Shown here piece after piece: positions 42,689 through 52,200 of a DNA stretch of 64,000 nt (within the stretch, counting starts at the first letter, position 1; the number at the start of each line of letters is the position of its first letter). A model generated the notes under the pieces. It worked only from the letters and a program-made list of their open reading frames with translations. It ran no database searches and had not been told where the DNA came from. The translations under genes and the position numbers were made by a program. The stretch is from Streptomyces albofaciens JCM 4342 (GTDB lineage: Bacteria > Actinomycetota > Actinomycetes > Streptomycetales > Streptomycetaceae). The stretch spans positions 2,415,501-2,479,500 of the forward strand of contig NZ_PDCM01000001.1 in assembly GCF_008634025.1 (NCBI RefSeq), given 5' to 3'.

Positions 42689-43558
42689 GTGGCCGGACCG
42701 ACGACCGCCCGGCGCGGCGAGAAGAAGCCCGGGCGCTCCCGCCCGCCCGCTTCCGGGAAGGCCGGCGGCTCCGGCGGCGGGGGCGGAGGCGGGAAATCCG
42801 GAAAGTCGTCCGGCCCGAAGAACGGCGGGTCCGCGCTGCGCGGCCGGTTCCGGCTGCCGCCCCGCCGCGTCCTGATCATCACACTGGCCGGCGCCGCGCT
42901 GCTGGCCGGTTTCGGCGCCTGGGCCCTCTACGGCTCCACCTGGCTGCGCACGGAAGAGGTCAAGGCCACCGGCACCAAGGTTCTGACGGCGGATGAGGTC
43001 GTACGGGCCGCCGCGGTCCCGATGGACGTCCCCCTCGCCTCCGTGGACAAGCGGGCCATCGCCGAGCGGCTGCGCGCGGAACTCCCGCGCATCAAGTCCG
43101 TTGTGGTGTCGCGCTCCTGGCCGCACACGGTCAGCTTGAAAGTGACCGAAAGGGAGCCGGAACTCCTTATTCAAACGGGCGGAAAGTTCGTCGAAGTGGA
43201 CGCCGAAGGGACGCGTTTCGCCACCGTCGCCACCGCCCCGAAGGGCGTCCCGCTTCTGGAAATGGCCGTACGCGACAGCCCGAGCCTGCGGAGGTTCGGC
43301 GCCGACCGGCTCCGCGGCGCGGCCGCGACCGTCGTCACCGCCCTGCCCAAGGCGGTCCACCAGGACGTTCGTACCGTTCAGGTGCGTTCCTACGACTCCA
43401 TCACACTGCGGCTGACGAACGGCCGTACCGTCGTCTGGGGGAGCGAGGAACGCAGTACGGCCAAGGCCAAGGTGCTCACCGCCGCGCTGAAAGCGGCGCG
43501 TGACGCGCGCCACTTCGATGTGAGTGTGCCCACCGCACCCGCGGTGTCCGGGAGTTGA
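42689..43558 (+). CDS. ftsQ: Cell division protein FtsQ/DivIB
   Basis: FtsQ is a bitopic divisome protein. The 289-residue protein has a basic Gly-rich cytoplasmic segment (about 1-55), a membrane helix (VLIITLAGAALLAGFGAWAL, about 61-80), a POTRA domain (about 85-155: WLRTEEVKATGTKVLTADEVV, then ERLRAELPRIKSVVVSRSWP) and a beta domain. GTG at 42689 has GGAGAGGGAG upstream. It is 58 bases after murG, and 274 bases of regulatory DNA separate it from ftsZ. Confidence 0.94.
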   Translation: MAGPTTARRGEKKPGRSRPPASGKAGGSGGGGGGGKSGKSSGPKNGGSALRGRFRLPPRRVLIITLAGAALLAGFGAWALYGSTWLRTEEVKATGTKVLTADEVVRAAAVPMDVPLASVDKRAIAERLRAELPRIKSVVVSRSWPHTVSLKVTEREPELLIQTGGKFVEVDAEGTRFATVATAPKGVPLLEMAVRDSPSLRRFGADRLRGAAATVVTALPKAVHQDVRTVQVRSYDSITLRLTNGRTVVWGSEERSTAKAKVLTAALKAARDARHFDVSVPTAPAVSGS

Positions 43559-43596
43559 CGTGCGTACCCGCAGGCCAGCACCCTGGATGGCTACCA

Positions 43597-43615
43597 CTAT
43601 GGGTGATCACATAGG
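43597..43615 (+). promoter_or_regulatory. Dyad with GTGATCAC core upstream of ftsZ
   Basis: CTATG (43597-43601) and CATAG (43611-43615 region) flank GGTGATCA. The GTGATCAC core resembles the inverted AGTGA/TCACC half-sites bound by the developmental regulator BldD, which is known to target ftsZ in Streptomyces. TAGGGT overlapping the right edge could be a -10. Confidence 0.5.
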
Positions 43616-43648
43616 GTGAAAAGAAAAACGGGAGGTTCGGCGTGTTCG

Positions 43649-43678
43649 TTGAACGTGCGCCACTTGTCGACTTAGTGT
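43649..43678 (+). promoter_or_regulatory. Putative ftsZ promoter
   Basis: TTGAAC (43649-43654) and TAGTGT (43673-43678) are 18 bases apart, about 155 bases before the ftsZ start. ftsZ of Streptomyces is known to have several promoters, one of them developmentally controlled. Confidence 0.55.
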
Positions 43679-43714
43679 CTCGTTCCAAAGAGTCCCAGGA
43701 ACACAGGCACTGGT

Positions 43715-43739
43715 AACCCTAAACTTCAGCGTTAGGGTT
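43715..43739 (+). promoter_or_regulatory. Inverted repeat in the ftsZ leader
   Basis: AACCCTAA (43715-43722) and TTAGGGTT (43732-43739) form an 8-bp perfect, relatively AT-rich inverted repeat, unlike the GC-rich hairpins elsewhere. It may be an operator. TAGGGT within it could also serve as a -10. A GACAC word, the core of WhiA sites, lies at 43802-43806. Confidence 0.5.
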
Positions 43740-43832
43740 CGGGTCGGCACAACGAACCGTCCCATCGGCATCAGTCGACGACCGCACCCCGGTGCGGCGG
43801 CGACACGTAACTCGAGGCGAGAGGCCTTCGAC

Positions 43833-45062
43833 GTGGCAGCACCGCAGAACTACCTCGCAGTCATCAAGGTCGTCGGCATCGGCGGCGGTGGCGTGAACGC
43901 CATCAACCGGATGATCGAGGTCGGGCTCAAGGGCGTCGAGTTCATCGCGATCAACACCGATGCACAGGCCCTGCTGATGAGCGACGCCGACGTCAAGCTG
44001 GACGTCGGCCGGGAACTCACCCGTGGCCTGGGCGCCGGCGCCAACCCCGATGTCGGCCGCAAGGCGGCCGAGGACCACCGCGAGGAGATCGAGGAGGTCC
44101 TCAAGGGGGCCGACATGGTCTTCGTGACCGCGGGAGAGGGCGGCGGCACCGGCACCGGCGGCGCGCCCGTCGTCGCCAACATCGCGCGTTCGCTGGGCGC
44201 CCTGACGATCGGTGTGGTCACCCGCCCGTTCACCTTCGAGGGCCGCCGGCGCGCGAACCAGGCCGAGGACGGCATCGCCGGCCTGCGCGACGAGGTCGAC
44301 ACCCTCATCGTGATCCCCAACGACCGACTGCTGTCCATCTCGGACCGCCAGGTGAGCGTGCTCGACGCGTTCAAGTCCGCGGACCAGGTACTGCTGTCGG
44401 GTGTCCAGGGCATCACCGACCTGATCACCACCCCCGGCCTGATCAACCTGGACTTCGCCGACGTCAAGTCCGTGATGTCCGAGGCGGGCTCGGCCCTGAT
44501 GGGCATCGGCTCGGCGCGCGGCGACGACCGCGCGGTGGCCGCGGCGGAGATGGCGATCTCCTCGCCGCTGCTGGAAGCCTCCATCGACGGCGCACGCGGT
44601 GTGCTGCTCTCCATCTCCGGCGGCTCCGACCTCGGTCTCTTCGAGATCAACGAGGCCGCGCAGCTGGTCAGCGAGGCGGCCCACCCCGAGGCGAACATCA
44701 TCTTCGGCGCGGTCATCGACGACGCGCTCGGCGACGAGGTACGGGTGACGGTCATCGCGGCGGGCTTCGACGGCGGGCAGCCGCCGGCCCGTCAGCAGAC
44801 CGTGCTCGGCAGCCAGAACACCGGCAAGCGCGAGGAGCCGGCCCCGGCCGCCGGCCGCCCGGCCCCGCAGGCCGAACCGCGGCCGTCCTCCTTCGGCGGC
44901 CTGGGCTCGGTGCCCGTACGGGACGAGGAGCCGGCCCCGGCCGACCCGTCCCCGCTGGGCGAAGTGCCGCCGCCCCCGACCAGCTCGCCGCAGGTTCCGC
45001 CGGCCCGTCCGTACTCGGACACCACGGCCGAGGAGCTGGACGTCCCCGACTTCCTGAAATAA
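43833..45062 (+). CDS. ftsZ: Cell division GTPase FtsZ
   Basis: FtsZ polymerises into the cytokinetic ring, in Streptomyces as ladders in sporulating hyphae. The 409-residue protein starts [20 protein letters not shown]. It has the tubulin signature GGGTGTGG (about 103-110), NTDAQAL, and the T7 synergy loop [11 protein letters not shown] (about 207-217). A Pro/Ala-rich linker (about 315-395) leads to the conserved C-terminal peptide LDVPDFLK, which binds SepF. Streptomyces lacks FtsA, so SepF is the expected membrane tether. GTG at 43833 has GAGAGG upstream. Confidence 0.98.
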   Translation: MAAPQNYLAVIKVVGIGGGGVNAINRMIEVGLKGVEFIAINTDAQALLMSDADVKLDVGRELTRGLGAGANPDVGRKAAEDHREEIEEVLKGADMVFVTAGEGGGTGTGGAPVVANIARSLGALTIGVVTRPFTFEGRRRANQAEDGIAGLRDEVDTLIVIPNDRLLSISDRQVSVLDAFKSADQVLLSGVQGITDLITTPGLINLDFADVKSVMSEAGSALMGIGSARGDDRAVAAAEMAISSPLLEASIDGARGVLLSISGGSDLGLFEINEAAQLVSEAAHPEANIIFGAVIDDALGDEVRVTVIAAGFDGGQPPARQQTVLGSQNTGKREEPAPAAGRPAPQAEPRPSSFGGLGSVPVRDEEPAPADPSPLGEVPPPPTSSPQVPPARPYSDTTAEELDVPDFLK

Positions 45063-45075
45063 CCGAAGTCCCGAC

Positions 45076-45831
45076 GTGATAGGGCAGCAGCACCCGGTGC
45101 TGACGAACGACACGAGCGGCGCGCACTTCGCCTTCACCGACCGGTGGGGCGGGGTGAGCGCCGCTCCGTATGCGGAGCTCAACCTCGGCGGCGCGGTCGG
45201 CGACGACCCGGAGTCCGTACGGACCAACCGCGAGCTGGCGGCCAAGGCGCTGGGCCTGGACCCGGCCGGGGTCGTCTGGATGAACCAGGTGCACGGCCGG
45301 GACGTCGCCGTGGTCGACGGACCGTGGCGCGACGGCGCCGAGATCCCCCGTGTCGACGCGGTGGTGACGGCCCGCCGGGGCCTGGCCCTCGCCGTGCTGA
45401 CCGCCGACTGCACCCCGGTGCTCCTGGCCGACCCGGTCGCCGGGGTCACCGGCGCCGCCCACGCGGGGCGCCCGGGCCTGGTGGCCGGGGTGGTCCCGGC
45501 GACCGTCGAGGCGATGACCGCGCTCGGCGCCGACCCGGCGCGCATCGTCGCCCGTACCGGACCCGCGGTCTGCGGGCGCTGTTACGAGGTGCCCGAGGCG
45601 ATGCGCGCCGAGGTCGCCGCGGTGGTGCCCGAAGCATGGGCCACCACCTCCTGGGGCACGCCCGCGGTGGACATGGCCGCCGGGGTCCGTGCCCAACTGG
45701 CCGCGCACGGCGTACAGGTGGGTGAACATTCCCACATCTGCACGCTGGAGTCGGCGGACCACTTCTCGTACCGGCGCGACCGCATCACCGGGCGGCTCGC
45801 GAGCTATGTATGGCTGGATGCTGAGCTGTGA
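45076..45831 (+). CDS. pgeF: Peptidoglycan editing factor PgeF (YfiH/laccase-domain family)
   Basis: This 251-residue protein is of the multicopper-oxidase-like YfiH/DUF152 family. In E. coli the family member removes wrongly incorporated L-Ser from muropeptide precursors. Others act on purine nucleosides. The metal ligands are present: H73 in NQVHGRD, C112 in TADCTPVLL and H129 in GAAHAGRPGL. It lies 13 bases after ftsZ and its stop overlaps the next gene (GTGA). The GTG at 45076 has no strong ribosome site. Confidence 0.92.
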   Translation: MIGQQHPVLTNDTSGAHFAFTDRWGGVSAAPYAELNLGGAVGDDPESVRTNRELAAKALGLDPAGVVWMNQVHGRDVAVVDGPWRDGAEIPRVDAVVTARRGLALAVLTADCTPVLLADPVAGVTGAAHAGRPGLVAGVVPATVEAMTALGADPARIVARTGPAVCGRCYEVPEAMRAEVAAVVPEAWATTSWGTPAVDMAAGVRAQLAAHGVQVGEHSHICTLESADHFSYRRDRITGRLASYVWLDAEL

Positions 45832-46559
45832 CGGATCGTAAGGCGGAACTGGCCGACAACCTGGCGCGCGTGGAGGAACGAATCTCCACCGCCTGTGACA
45901 AAGCCGGTCGCAAGCGTGCGGACGTGACCCTCATCGTGGTCACGAAGACCTACCCGGCGAGCGACGTCCGGCTGCTCGCCGAACTCGGTGTCCGCCACGT
46001 GGCGGAGAACCGGGACCAGGACGCGGCACCGAAGGCCGCCGAGTGCTCGGATCTGTCCCTCAACTGGCACTTCGTCGGACAGTTGCAGACCAACAAAGTA
46101 CGATCTGTGGTCAATTACGCCGATGTCGTGCAGTCGGTCGACCGCGTCAAGCTGGTGACGGCGCTCTCGAAGGAAGCCGTCCGGGCCGGCCGGGAGCTGG
46201 GCTGCCTGATCCAGGTGGGACTTGACGCCGAGTCGGGCGACAACGAGGGGCGGCTCGGCCGGCGCGGCGGGGTGGCCCCGGCCGGGGTCGACGCCCTCGC
46301 CGACGCGATCGCCGACGCCGAAGGGCTGCGCCTGGGCGGTCTGATGACGGTGGCTCCGCTGGCCGGCCCGTACGCCGGGCACCCGCGGGCGGCGTTCGAG
46401 CGTTTGATGGAAATCTCATCCGGCCTGCGCGGGAACCATCCTGCTGCGAACATGGTGTCAGCAGGGATGAGCGCGGACCTTGATGACGCCGTGGCCGCCG
46501 GGGCGACACATGTGCGCGTCGGCACCGCGGTACTCGGAGTCCGACCACGGCTCGGGTAA
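45828..46559 (+). CDS. YggS/YlmE-family PLP-binding protein
   Basis: This 243-residue PLP-dependent fold-III protein (PLPBP family) takes part in vitamin B6 and amino-acid homeostasis. The PLP Lys is K40 in LIVVTKTYPASDV. Other family segments are NRDQDAAPKAAE (usually ENRVQE), NWHFVGQLQTNK and MSADLDDAVAAGATHVRVGTAVLG. Its conserved place between ftsZ and sepF gave the name YlmE in Firmicutes, where a division role is minor. The start overlaps the pgeF stop as GTGA. Confidence 0.93.
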   Translation: MTDRKAELADNLARVEERISTACDKAGRKRADVTLIVVTKTYPASDVRLLAELGVRHVAENRDQDAAPKAAECSDLSLNWHFVGQLQTNKVRSVVNYADVVQSVDRVKLVTALSKEAVRAGRELGCLIQVGLDAESGDNEGRLGRRGGVAPAGVDALADAIADAEGLRLGGLMTVAPLAGPYAGHPRAAFERLMEISSGLRGNHPAANMVSAGMSADLDDAVAAGATHVRVGTAVLGVRPRLG

Positions 46560-46600
46560 CGTCGCCAAGCAAGTCGGACCACAGCACAAAATATGGTCAT

Positions 46601-46619
46601 TGCCTCCAAAAGGAGGGCA
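46601..46619 (+). promoter_or_regulatory. Small hairpin with strong Shine-Dalgarno sequence upstream of sepF
   Basis: TGCCTCC-AAAA-GGAGGGCA is a short inverted repeat that contains a near-perfect ribosome site (AAAAGGAGG). It lies about 65 bases before the sepF ATG, too far to serve it. The nearest start is GTG at 46626, whose frame overlaps sepF and looks like a shadow. It may be a leader element. Confidence 0.4.
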
Positions 46620-46683
46620 GACCACGTGGATTCACGGCGCCCGGTGACGGAGCCGATCCACCACAGAGCGGAGGACGCAGAGA

Positions 46684-47304
46684 ATGGCCGGCGCGATGCG
46701 CAAGATGGCGGTCTACCTCGGCCTCGTGGAGGACGATGGGTACGACGGCCGGGGGTTCGACCCCGACGACGAGTTCGAGCCCGAGCTTGACCCGGAGCCC
46801 GATCGGGGACGGCGACAGCAGACCCAAGTACCCACCGAACCGCACCCGGAACGGGACGAACCGGTACGGGTCACCCAGCCTCCCGCGCAGCGTGAGTCCG
46901 CACCGCCGGCCGCCGAAAGCGGACGACCCGCCCGAATCGCCCCCGTGGCGTCCATCACACCCGACCGTCCGAACCTGGAGAAGAACGCACCGGTGATCAT
47001 GCCCAAGGTTGTGTCCGAGCGGGAGCCCTACCGCATCACCACATTGCACCCTCGGACCTACAACGAAGCCCGTACCATCGGGGAACACTTCCGTGAGGGC
47101 ACTCCGGTGATCATGAATCTCACGGAGATGGACGACACGGACGCGAAGCGACTTGTCGACTTTGCCGCCGGTCTGGTCTTCGGCCTGCACGGCAGCATCG
47201 AGCGGGTGACGCAGAAGGTGTTCCTGTTGTCTCCTGCTAACGTCGATGTCACGGCGGAGGACAAGGCCCGCATCGCAGAGGGCGGGTTCTTCAACCAGAG
47301 CTGA
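46684..47304 (+). CDS. sepF: Cell division protein SepF
   Basis: SepF tethers FtsZ to the membrane and bundles its filaments. The 206-residue protein has an N-terminal amphipathic membrane-targeting helix ([11 protein letters not shown], about 5-15) and an acidic then Pro-rich linker (about 16-115). The DUF552/SepF core follows (about 118-200: [56 protein letters not shown]). ATG at 46684 has GGAGG about 9 bases upstream. An ATG at 46696 could also serve. Confidence 0.95.
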   Translation: MAGAMRKMAVYLGLVEDDGYDGRGFDPDDEFEPELDPEPDRGRRQQTQVPTEPHPERDEPVRVTQPPAQRESAPPAAESGRPARIAPVASITPDRPNLEKNAPVIMPKVVSEREPYRITTLHPRTYNEARTIGEHFREGTPVIMNLTEMDDTDAKRLVDFAAGLVFGLHGSIERVTQKVFLLSPANVDVTAEDKARIAEGGFFNQS

Positions 47305-47375
47305 GACGCAACACCGGGCACACCAGGCCGAAAGGCCCCAACACGACAGCAAGGCAAGGGGAGAGGACAGCGCGG

Positions 47376-47669
47376 ATGAGCATTGCTGGGCAGGTGATCT
47401 ACATCGCGTTGTACTGCTTCCTCATCGTGTTGATCTTCCGGCTGGTGATGGACTACGTCTTCCAGTTCGCCCGTTCATGGCAACCCGGCAAGCCAATGGT
47501 GGTCGTTCTGGAGGCCACCTACACTGTCACTGATCCGCCACTCAAGCTCTTGCGGCGGTTCATTCCGCCGCTGCGTCTCGGGGGCGTGGCGCTCGACCTG
47601 TCCTTCTTCGTATTGATGATCATCGTCTACATCCTGATCACCGTCGTGAGGTCGGTGTTGTTGGTGTGA
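47376..47669 (+). CDS. YggT-family membrane protein YlmG (SepG-type)
   Basis: This 97-residue protein has two membrane helices (about 4-24, VIYIALYCFLIVLIFRLVMD, and about 72-94) and the conserved stretch TDPPLKLLRRFIPPLRLGG (about 50-68) of the YggT family. In S. coelicolor the product of this position, called SepG, helps target division proteins and organise the nucleoid in spores. The ATG has GGGGAGAGG upstream. It is 71 bases after sepF and 49 before divIVA. Confidence 0.93.
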   Translation: MSIAGQVIYIALYCFLIVLIFRLVMDYVFQFARSWQPGKPMVVVLEATYTVTDPPLKLLRRFIPPLRLGGVALDLSFFVLMIIVYILITVVRSVLLV

Positions 47670-47718
47670 ACGATACGGTCTTGCCGATTGCCGACGACTA
47701 CGTTGAGGTGAAGTAGAG

Positions 47719-48846
47719 ATGCCGTTGACCCCCGAGGACGTGCGGAACAAGCAGTTCACGACCGTCCGCCTCCGAGAAGGCTATGACGAGGACGAGGTCG
47801 ATGCCTTCCTCGATGAGGTCGAAGCCGAACTGACCCGCCTGCTGCGCGAGAACGAGGACCTGCGCGCGAAGCTGGCCGCCGCGACGCGGGCCGCCGCGCA
47901 GAACCAGCAGCAGAACATGCGCAAGCAGCAGGACCAGCAACAGCAGGACCAGCAGCAGCACCAGCAGGGCAGGCCCGGCGCTCCCGTGCCCGCCGCCATA
48001 TCCGGACCGCAGCCGGTGCCGCCGCAGCAACAGCAGCAACAGCAGCAGTTGGGCGGCCCACCGCAGCTGACCGGAGGAGCCCCGCAGCTCCCGGCCGGGC
48101 CCGGTGGCCACGGTCCCGGCCCGCAGGGCCCGCACGGCCCGGGTCCGATGGGCCCCGGTGGTCCGCTGGGCGGCCCGATGGGCGGTCCCGGTGGGCACGG
48201 CGGCCCGCAGCTGCCGCAGCCGGGTCAGGGGCCGGGCGGTGACAGCGCCGCTCGCGTGCTCTCGCTCGCGCAGCAGACCGCCGACCAGGCGATCGCGGAG
48301 GCCCGTTCCGAGGCCAACAAGATCGTTGGTGAGGCGCGGTCGCGTGCGGAGGGTCTGGAGCGGGACGCCCGCGCCAAGGCGGACGCGCTGGAGCGGGACG
48401 CGCAGGAGAAGCACCGCGTCGCGATGGGGTCGCTGGAGTCGGCCCGCGCCACGCTGGAGCGCAAGGTCGAGGACCTGCGCGGCTTCGAGCGCGAGTACCG
48501 TACGCGGCTGAAGTCCTACCTGGAGAGCCAGCTGCGCCAGCTGGAGAACCAGGCCGACGACTCGCTGGCGCCGCCGCGGACGCCGGCGACCGCCTCGCTG
48601 CCGCCGTCGCCGTCGATGGCTTCGGCCGGCGCCGGGTCCATGGGGGGCAACCACTCCATGGGTGGCGGGCAGTCGATGGGCGGTCACGGTGGGGGCTCGG
48701 GGAGCGCTCCGTCGTACGGTGGGCAGCAGCAGATGTCGCCGGCGATGACGCAGCCGATGGCTCCGGTGCGGCCGCAGGGGCAGCAGCCGATGCAGCAGGC
48801 GCCTTCGCCGATGCGTGGGTTCCTGATCGACGAGGACGACAACTGA
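47719..48846 (+). CDS. divIVA: Polar growth protein DivIVA
   Basis: DivIVA marks hyphal tips and branch sites and is essential for polar growth in Streptomyces. The 375-residue protein has the membrane-binding N-terminal domain ([35 protein letters not shown], about 1-35). A short coiled coil follows, then a Gln-, Pro- and Gly-rich linker (about 70-175) with long Gln runs, and a second coiled coil (about 180-275, with [20 protein letters not shown]). The tail is Gly/Met/Gln-rich and ends [10 protein letters not shown]. Both spacers are long, as expected in Streptomyces. It ends the dcw transcript before a strong terminator. Confidence 0.96.
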   Translation: MPLTPEDVRNKQFTTVRLREGYDEDEVDAFLDEVEAELTRLLRENEDLRAKLAAATRAAAQNQQQNMRKQQDQQQQDQQQHQQGRPGAPVPAAISGPQPVPPQQQQQQQQLGGPPQLTGGAPQLPAGPGGHGPGPQGPHGPGPMGPGGPLGGPMGGPGGHGGPQLPQPGQGPGGDSAARVLSLAQQTADQAIAEARSEANKIVGEARSRAEGLERDARAKADALERDAQEKHRVAMGSLESARATLERKVEDLRGFEREYRTRLKSYLESQLRQLENQADDSLAPPRTPATASLPPSPSMASAGAGSMGGNHSMGGGQSMGGHGGGSGSAPSYGGQQQMSPAMTQPMAPVRPQGQQPMQQAPSPMRGFLIDEDDN

Positions 48847-48881
48847 CGTAGGCGCGCGTTGCGCGTGGTCGGCAATCAGGG

Positions 48882-48921
48882 CCGGGTCCCCGGGGGTTTC
48901 CCCCGGGGACCCGGTTCTTTT
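48882..48921 (+). terminator. Terminator at the end of the dcw cluster
   Basis: A 15-bp perfect stem (48882-48896 with 48900-48914, CCGGGTCCCCGGGGG) and a 3-base loop are followed by TTCTTTT. It is the best canonical terminator in the window and lies 36 bases after divIVA. Confidence 0.93.
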
Positions 48922-49000
48922 GCGTTCGTCCGGTCCGGTGGGGGTGCGCGTCTGCGCGGTCTGTCCGGTGGGTGGGGGCTCGGGGCCCCGCAGGGGTCAC

Positions 49001-49032
49001 TCTCCCCCAGCCTCCGGCCGGGGGGACCCCCA
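49001..49032. repeat. Streptomyces-type palindromic element
   Basis: TCTCCCCCAGCCTCC followed by GGCCGGGGGGACCCCCAC forms a hairpin and closely matches the element at 30335-30363. Confidence 0.75.
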
Positions 49033-49181
49033 CGTTGCCTGGTGCGGCCGAAATGTATGGACGCAACCGGGGCTTCGGTCGCCTGCGGGGAGACCCCTAC
49101 GTGTCCCCGAGCCCGCGCCGTATGCGGCTTTCCATACGTTTAGGGATAGGTGGCACGGAAAAGCCCATTTCGCCTGTACGG

Positions 49182-49218
49182 CAACGGCCCCCGACGCGTC
49201 CTGCGCCGGGGGCCGTTG
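49182..49218 (-). terminator. Terminator after ileS
   Basis: CAACGGCCCCCG (49182-49193) and CGGGGGCCGTTG (49207-49218) form a 12-bp perfect stem with a 13-base loop. It starts 16 bases beyond the ileS stop on the minus strand. Confidence 0.8.
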
Positions 49219-49233
49219 GTTACGCGGTGGGGC

Positions 49234-52200
49234 CTACGCCTCCGTCTTCCGCAGGCGGAAGGTCAGGGACAGGGACTCGTCCTCGAAGGCCGGGCCGTAC
49301 GTGTCGTCGGCCTCGCCCTGGGCGAAGTCGGTGGCCAGGACCTCCTCGCCGATGAGGGACTGGTGGTCGGTCAAGGACGTGCGGACCTCCTCGTCGGTGG
49401 TCTGCCAGCGCAGGGCGATCCGGTCGGCGACGTCCAGGCCGCTGTTCTTGCGGGCCTCCTGGATGAGGCGGATGGCGTCGCGGGCCAGGCCGGCGCGGCG
49501 CAGGTCCGGGGTGATCTCCAGGTCGAGGGCCACGGTGGCGCCCGTGTCGGAGGCCACCGACCAGCCCTCGCGCGGGGTCTCGGTGATGATGACCTCGTCG
49601 GGGGAGAGGGGGACCGTTTCGTCGTTGACCGTGATGGTTGCCGTGCCCTCGCGCAGGGCGAGGGAGAGGGCAGCCGCGTCGGTTTCGGCGATGGCCTTGG
49701 CGACTGCCTGGACGCCCTTGCCGAAGCGCTTGCCCAGGGCGCGGAAGTTGGCCTTGGCCGTGGTGTCCACCAGGGAGCCGCCCACCTCGGAGAGGGAGGC
49801 GAGGGTGGAGACGTTCAGTTCCTCGGTGATCTGGGTGCGCAGCTCGGGGGAGAGCGTCTCGAAGCCGGCGGCCGCCACCAGGGCGCGGGAGAGGGGCTGG
49901 CGGGTCTTGACGCCGGACTCCGCGCGGGTGGCGCGGCCCAGTTCGACCAGGCGCCGGACCAGGACCATCTGCTTCGACAGCTCGGGGTCGATCGCCGACG
50001 GGTCGGCCTCGGGCCAGGTGGAGAGGTGGACCGAGTCGGGGGCGTCGGGGGTGACCGGGACGATCAGGTCCTGCCACACGCGTTCGGTGATGAACGGGGT
50101 GATGGGGGCCATCAGGCGGGTGACGGTCTCGATGACCTCGTGGAGGGTGCGCAGGGCCGCGGCGTCGCCCTGCCAGAAGCGGCGGCGGGAGCGGCGTACG
50201 TACCAGTTGGAGAGGTCGTCGACGAAGGAGGAGAGGAGCTTGCCCGCGCGCTGGGTGTCGTAGTTTTCGAGGGCGTCGGTGACGCCCTGGGTGAGCGCGT
50301 GCAGTTCGGACAGGAGCCAGCGGTCCAGGAGGGGGCGGTCGGCCGGGGCGGGGTCGGACGCGCTGGGGGCCCAGCTGGAGGTGCGGGCGTACAGGGCCTG
50401 GAAGGCGACGGTGTTCCAGTAGGTGAGGAGCGTCTTGCGGACGACCTCCTGGATGGTGCCGTGGCCTACGCGGCGGGCTGCCCAGGGGGAGCCGCCCGCC
50501 GCCATGAACCAGCGGACCGCGTCGGCGCCGTGCTGGTCCATGAGCGGGATCGGGTCCAGGGTGTTGCCCAGGTGCTTGGACATCTTGCGGCCGTCCTCGG
50601 CGAGGATGTGGCCCAGGCAGACGACGTTCTCGTACGAGGACTTGTCGAAGACGAGGGTGCCGACCGCCATGAGGGTGTAGAACCAGCCGCGGGTCTGGTC
50701 GATGGCCTCGGAGATGAACTGCGCCGGGTAGCGCTTCTCGAACAGTTCCTTGTTCTTGTACGGGTAGCCCCACTGGGCGAACGGCATGGAGCCCGAGTCG
50801 TACCAGGCGTCGATGACCTCGGGGACGCGGGTCGCGGTGCCCCGGCAGGTGGGGCAGGGGAAGGTGACGGCGTCGATGTAGGGGCGGTGGGGGTCGAGGT
50901 TCGAGTGGTCGGTGCCGGTGAGGTCGGTGAGCTCGGCGAGGGAGCCCACGCAGGTGAGGTGGTCCTCGGCGCAGCGCCAGATCGGGAGGGGGGTGCCCCA
51001 GTAGCGGTTGCGGGAGAGCGCCCAGTCGATGTTGTTGTTCAGCCAGTCGCCGAAGCGGCCGTGCTTGACCGACTCCGGGAACCAGTTGGTGCGCTCGTTC
51101 TCGCGCAGCAGGGCGTCCTTGACCGCGGTGGTGCGGATGTACCAGGACGGCTGGGCGTAGTAGAGCAGGGCGGTGTGGCAGCGCCAGCAGTGCGGGTAGC
51201 TGTGCTCGTAGGCGACGTGCTTGAAGAGCAGGCCGCGGGCGTCGAGGTCGGCGACGAGGTGCTCGTCGGCCTTCTTGAAGAACTGGCCGCCGACGAGGGC
51301 CAGACCCTCCTCGAAGGTGCCGTCGGGGCGCACCGGGTTGACGACCGGCAGGCCGTAGCCGCGGCAGGTCTTGAGGTCGTCCTCACCGAAGGCCGGGGCC
51401 TGGTGGACCAGGCCCGTACCGTCGTCGGTGGTGACGTACTCGGCGTTGACGACGAAGTTGGCGCCCTCCAGCTCGACCAGGTCGAAGGGGCGGCGGTAGG
51501 CCCAGCGCTCCATGTCGCGGCCGGTGAAGGTCCGGCCGGTGGTCTCCCAGCCCTCGCCGAGGGCCTTTTCGAGGAGGGGCTCGGCGACGACCAGGTTTTC
51601 CTCGCCGTTGGTGGCCACGACGTAGGTGACGTCCGGGTGGGCGGCGACCGCCGTGTTGGAGACCAGGGTCCAGGGGGTGGTCGTCCAGATGAGGAGGGCC
51701 GCCTCGCCGGCGAGCGGGCCCGAGGTGAGGGGGAGGCGGACGAAGACCGAGGGGTCGACGACGGTTTCGTAGCCCTGGGCCAGTTCGTGGTCGGACAGGC
51801 CGGTGCCGCAGCGGGGGCACCAGGGGGCGACGCGGTGGTCCTGGACCAGCAGGCCCTTGTCGAAGACCTGCTTGAGGGACCACCAGACCGACTGGATGTA
51901 GTCGGGGTCCATGGTGCGGTACGGGTCGTCCAGATCCGTCCAGTACCCCATCCGGGTGGTCAGCGCGGCGAAGGCGTCGGTGTGGCGGGTCACCGACTCG
52001 CGGCACTTGGCGTTGAATTCGGCGATGCCGTACGCCTCGATGTCCTTCTTGCCGTTGAAGCCCAGCTCCTTCTCGACGGCCAGTTCGACCGGCAGGCCGT
52101 GGCAGTCCCAGCCGGCCTTGCGGCCGACGTGGTAGCCGCGCATCGTGCGGAAGCGGGGGAAGACGTCCTTGAAGACGCGGGCCTCGATGTGGTGGGCGCC

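Larger units (their letters stand above)
48847..49233. other. Convergent intergenic region without a gene (387 bp)
   Basis: The region holds the divIVA terminator, a Streptomyces palindromic element (49001-49032) and the ileS terminator (49182-49218). The stretch between 49035 and 49180 shows no gene or tRNA that I can support. Confidence 0.65.

Noticed and set aside
46626..46790. Separate gene starting GTG before sepF
   Set aside because: Although it has a good Shine-Dalgarno sequence, most of the frame overlaps sepF and the translation is Arg-rich shadow-like. It is kept only as a leader observation.
49035..49180. Possible tRNA or small RNA gene between divIVA and ileS
   Set aside because: I could not fold the stretch into a cloverleaf or find tRNA box motifs. 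Only local hairpins are visible.
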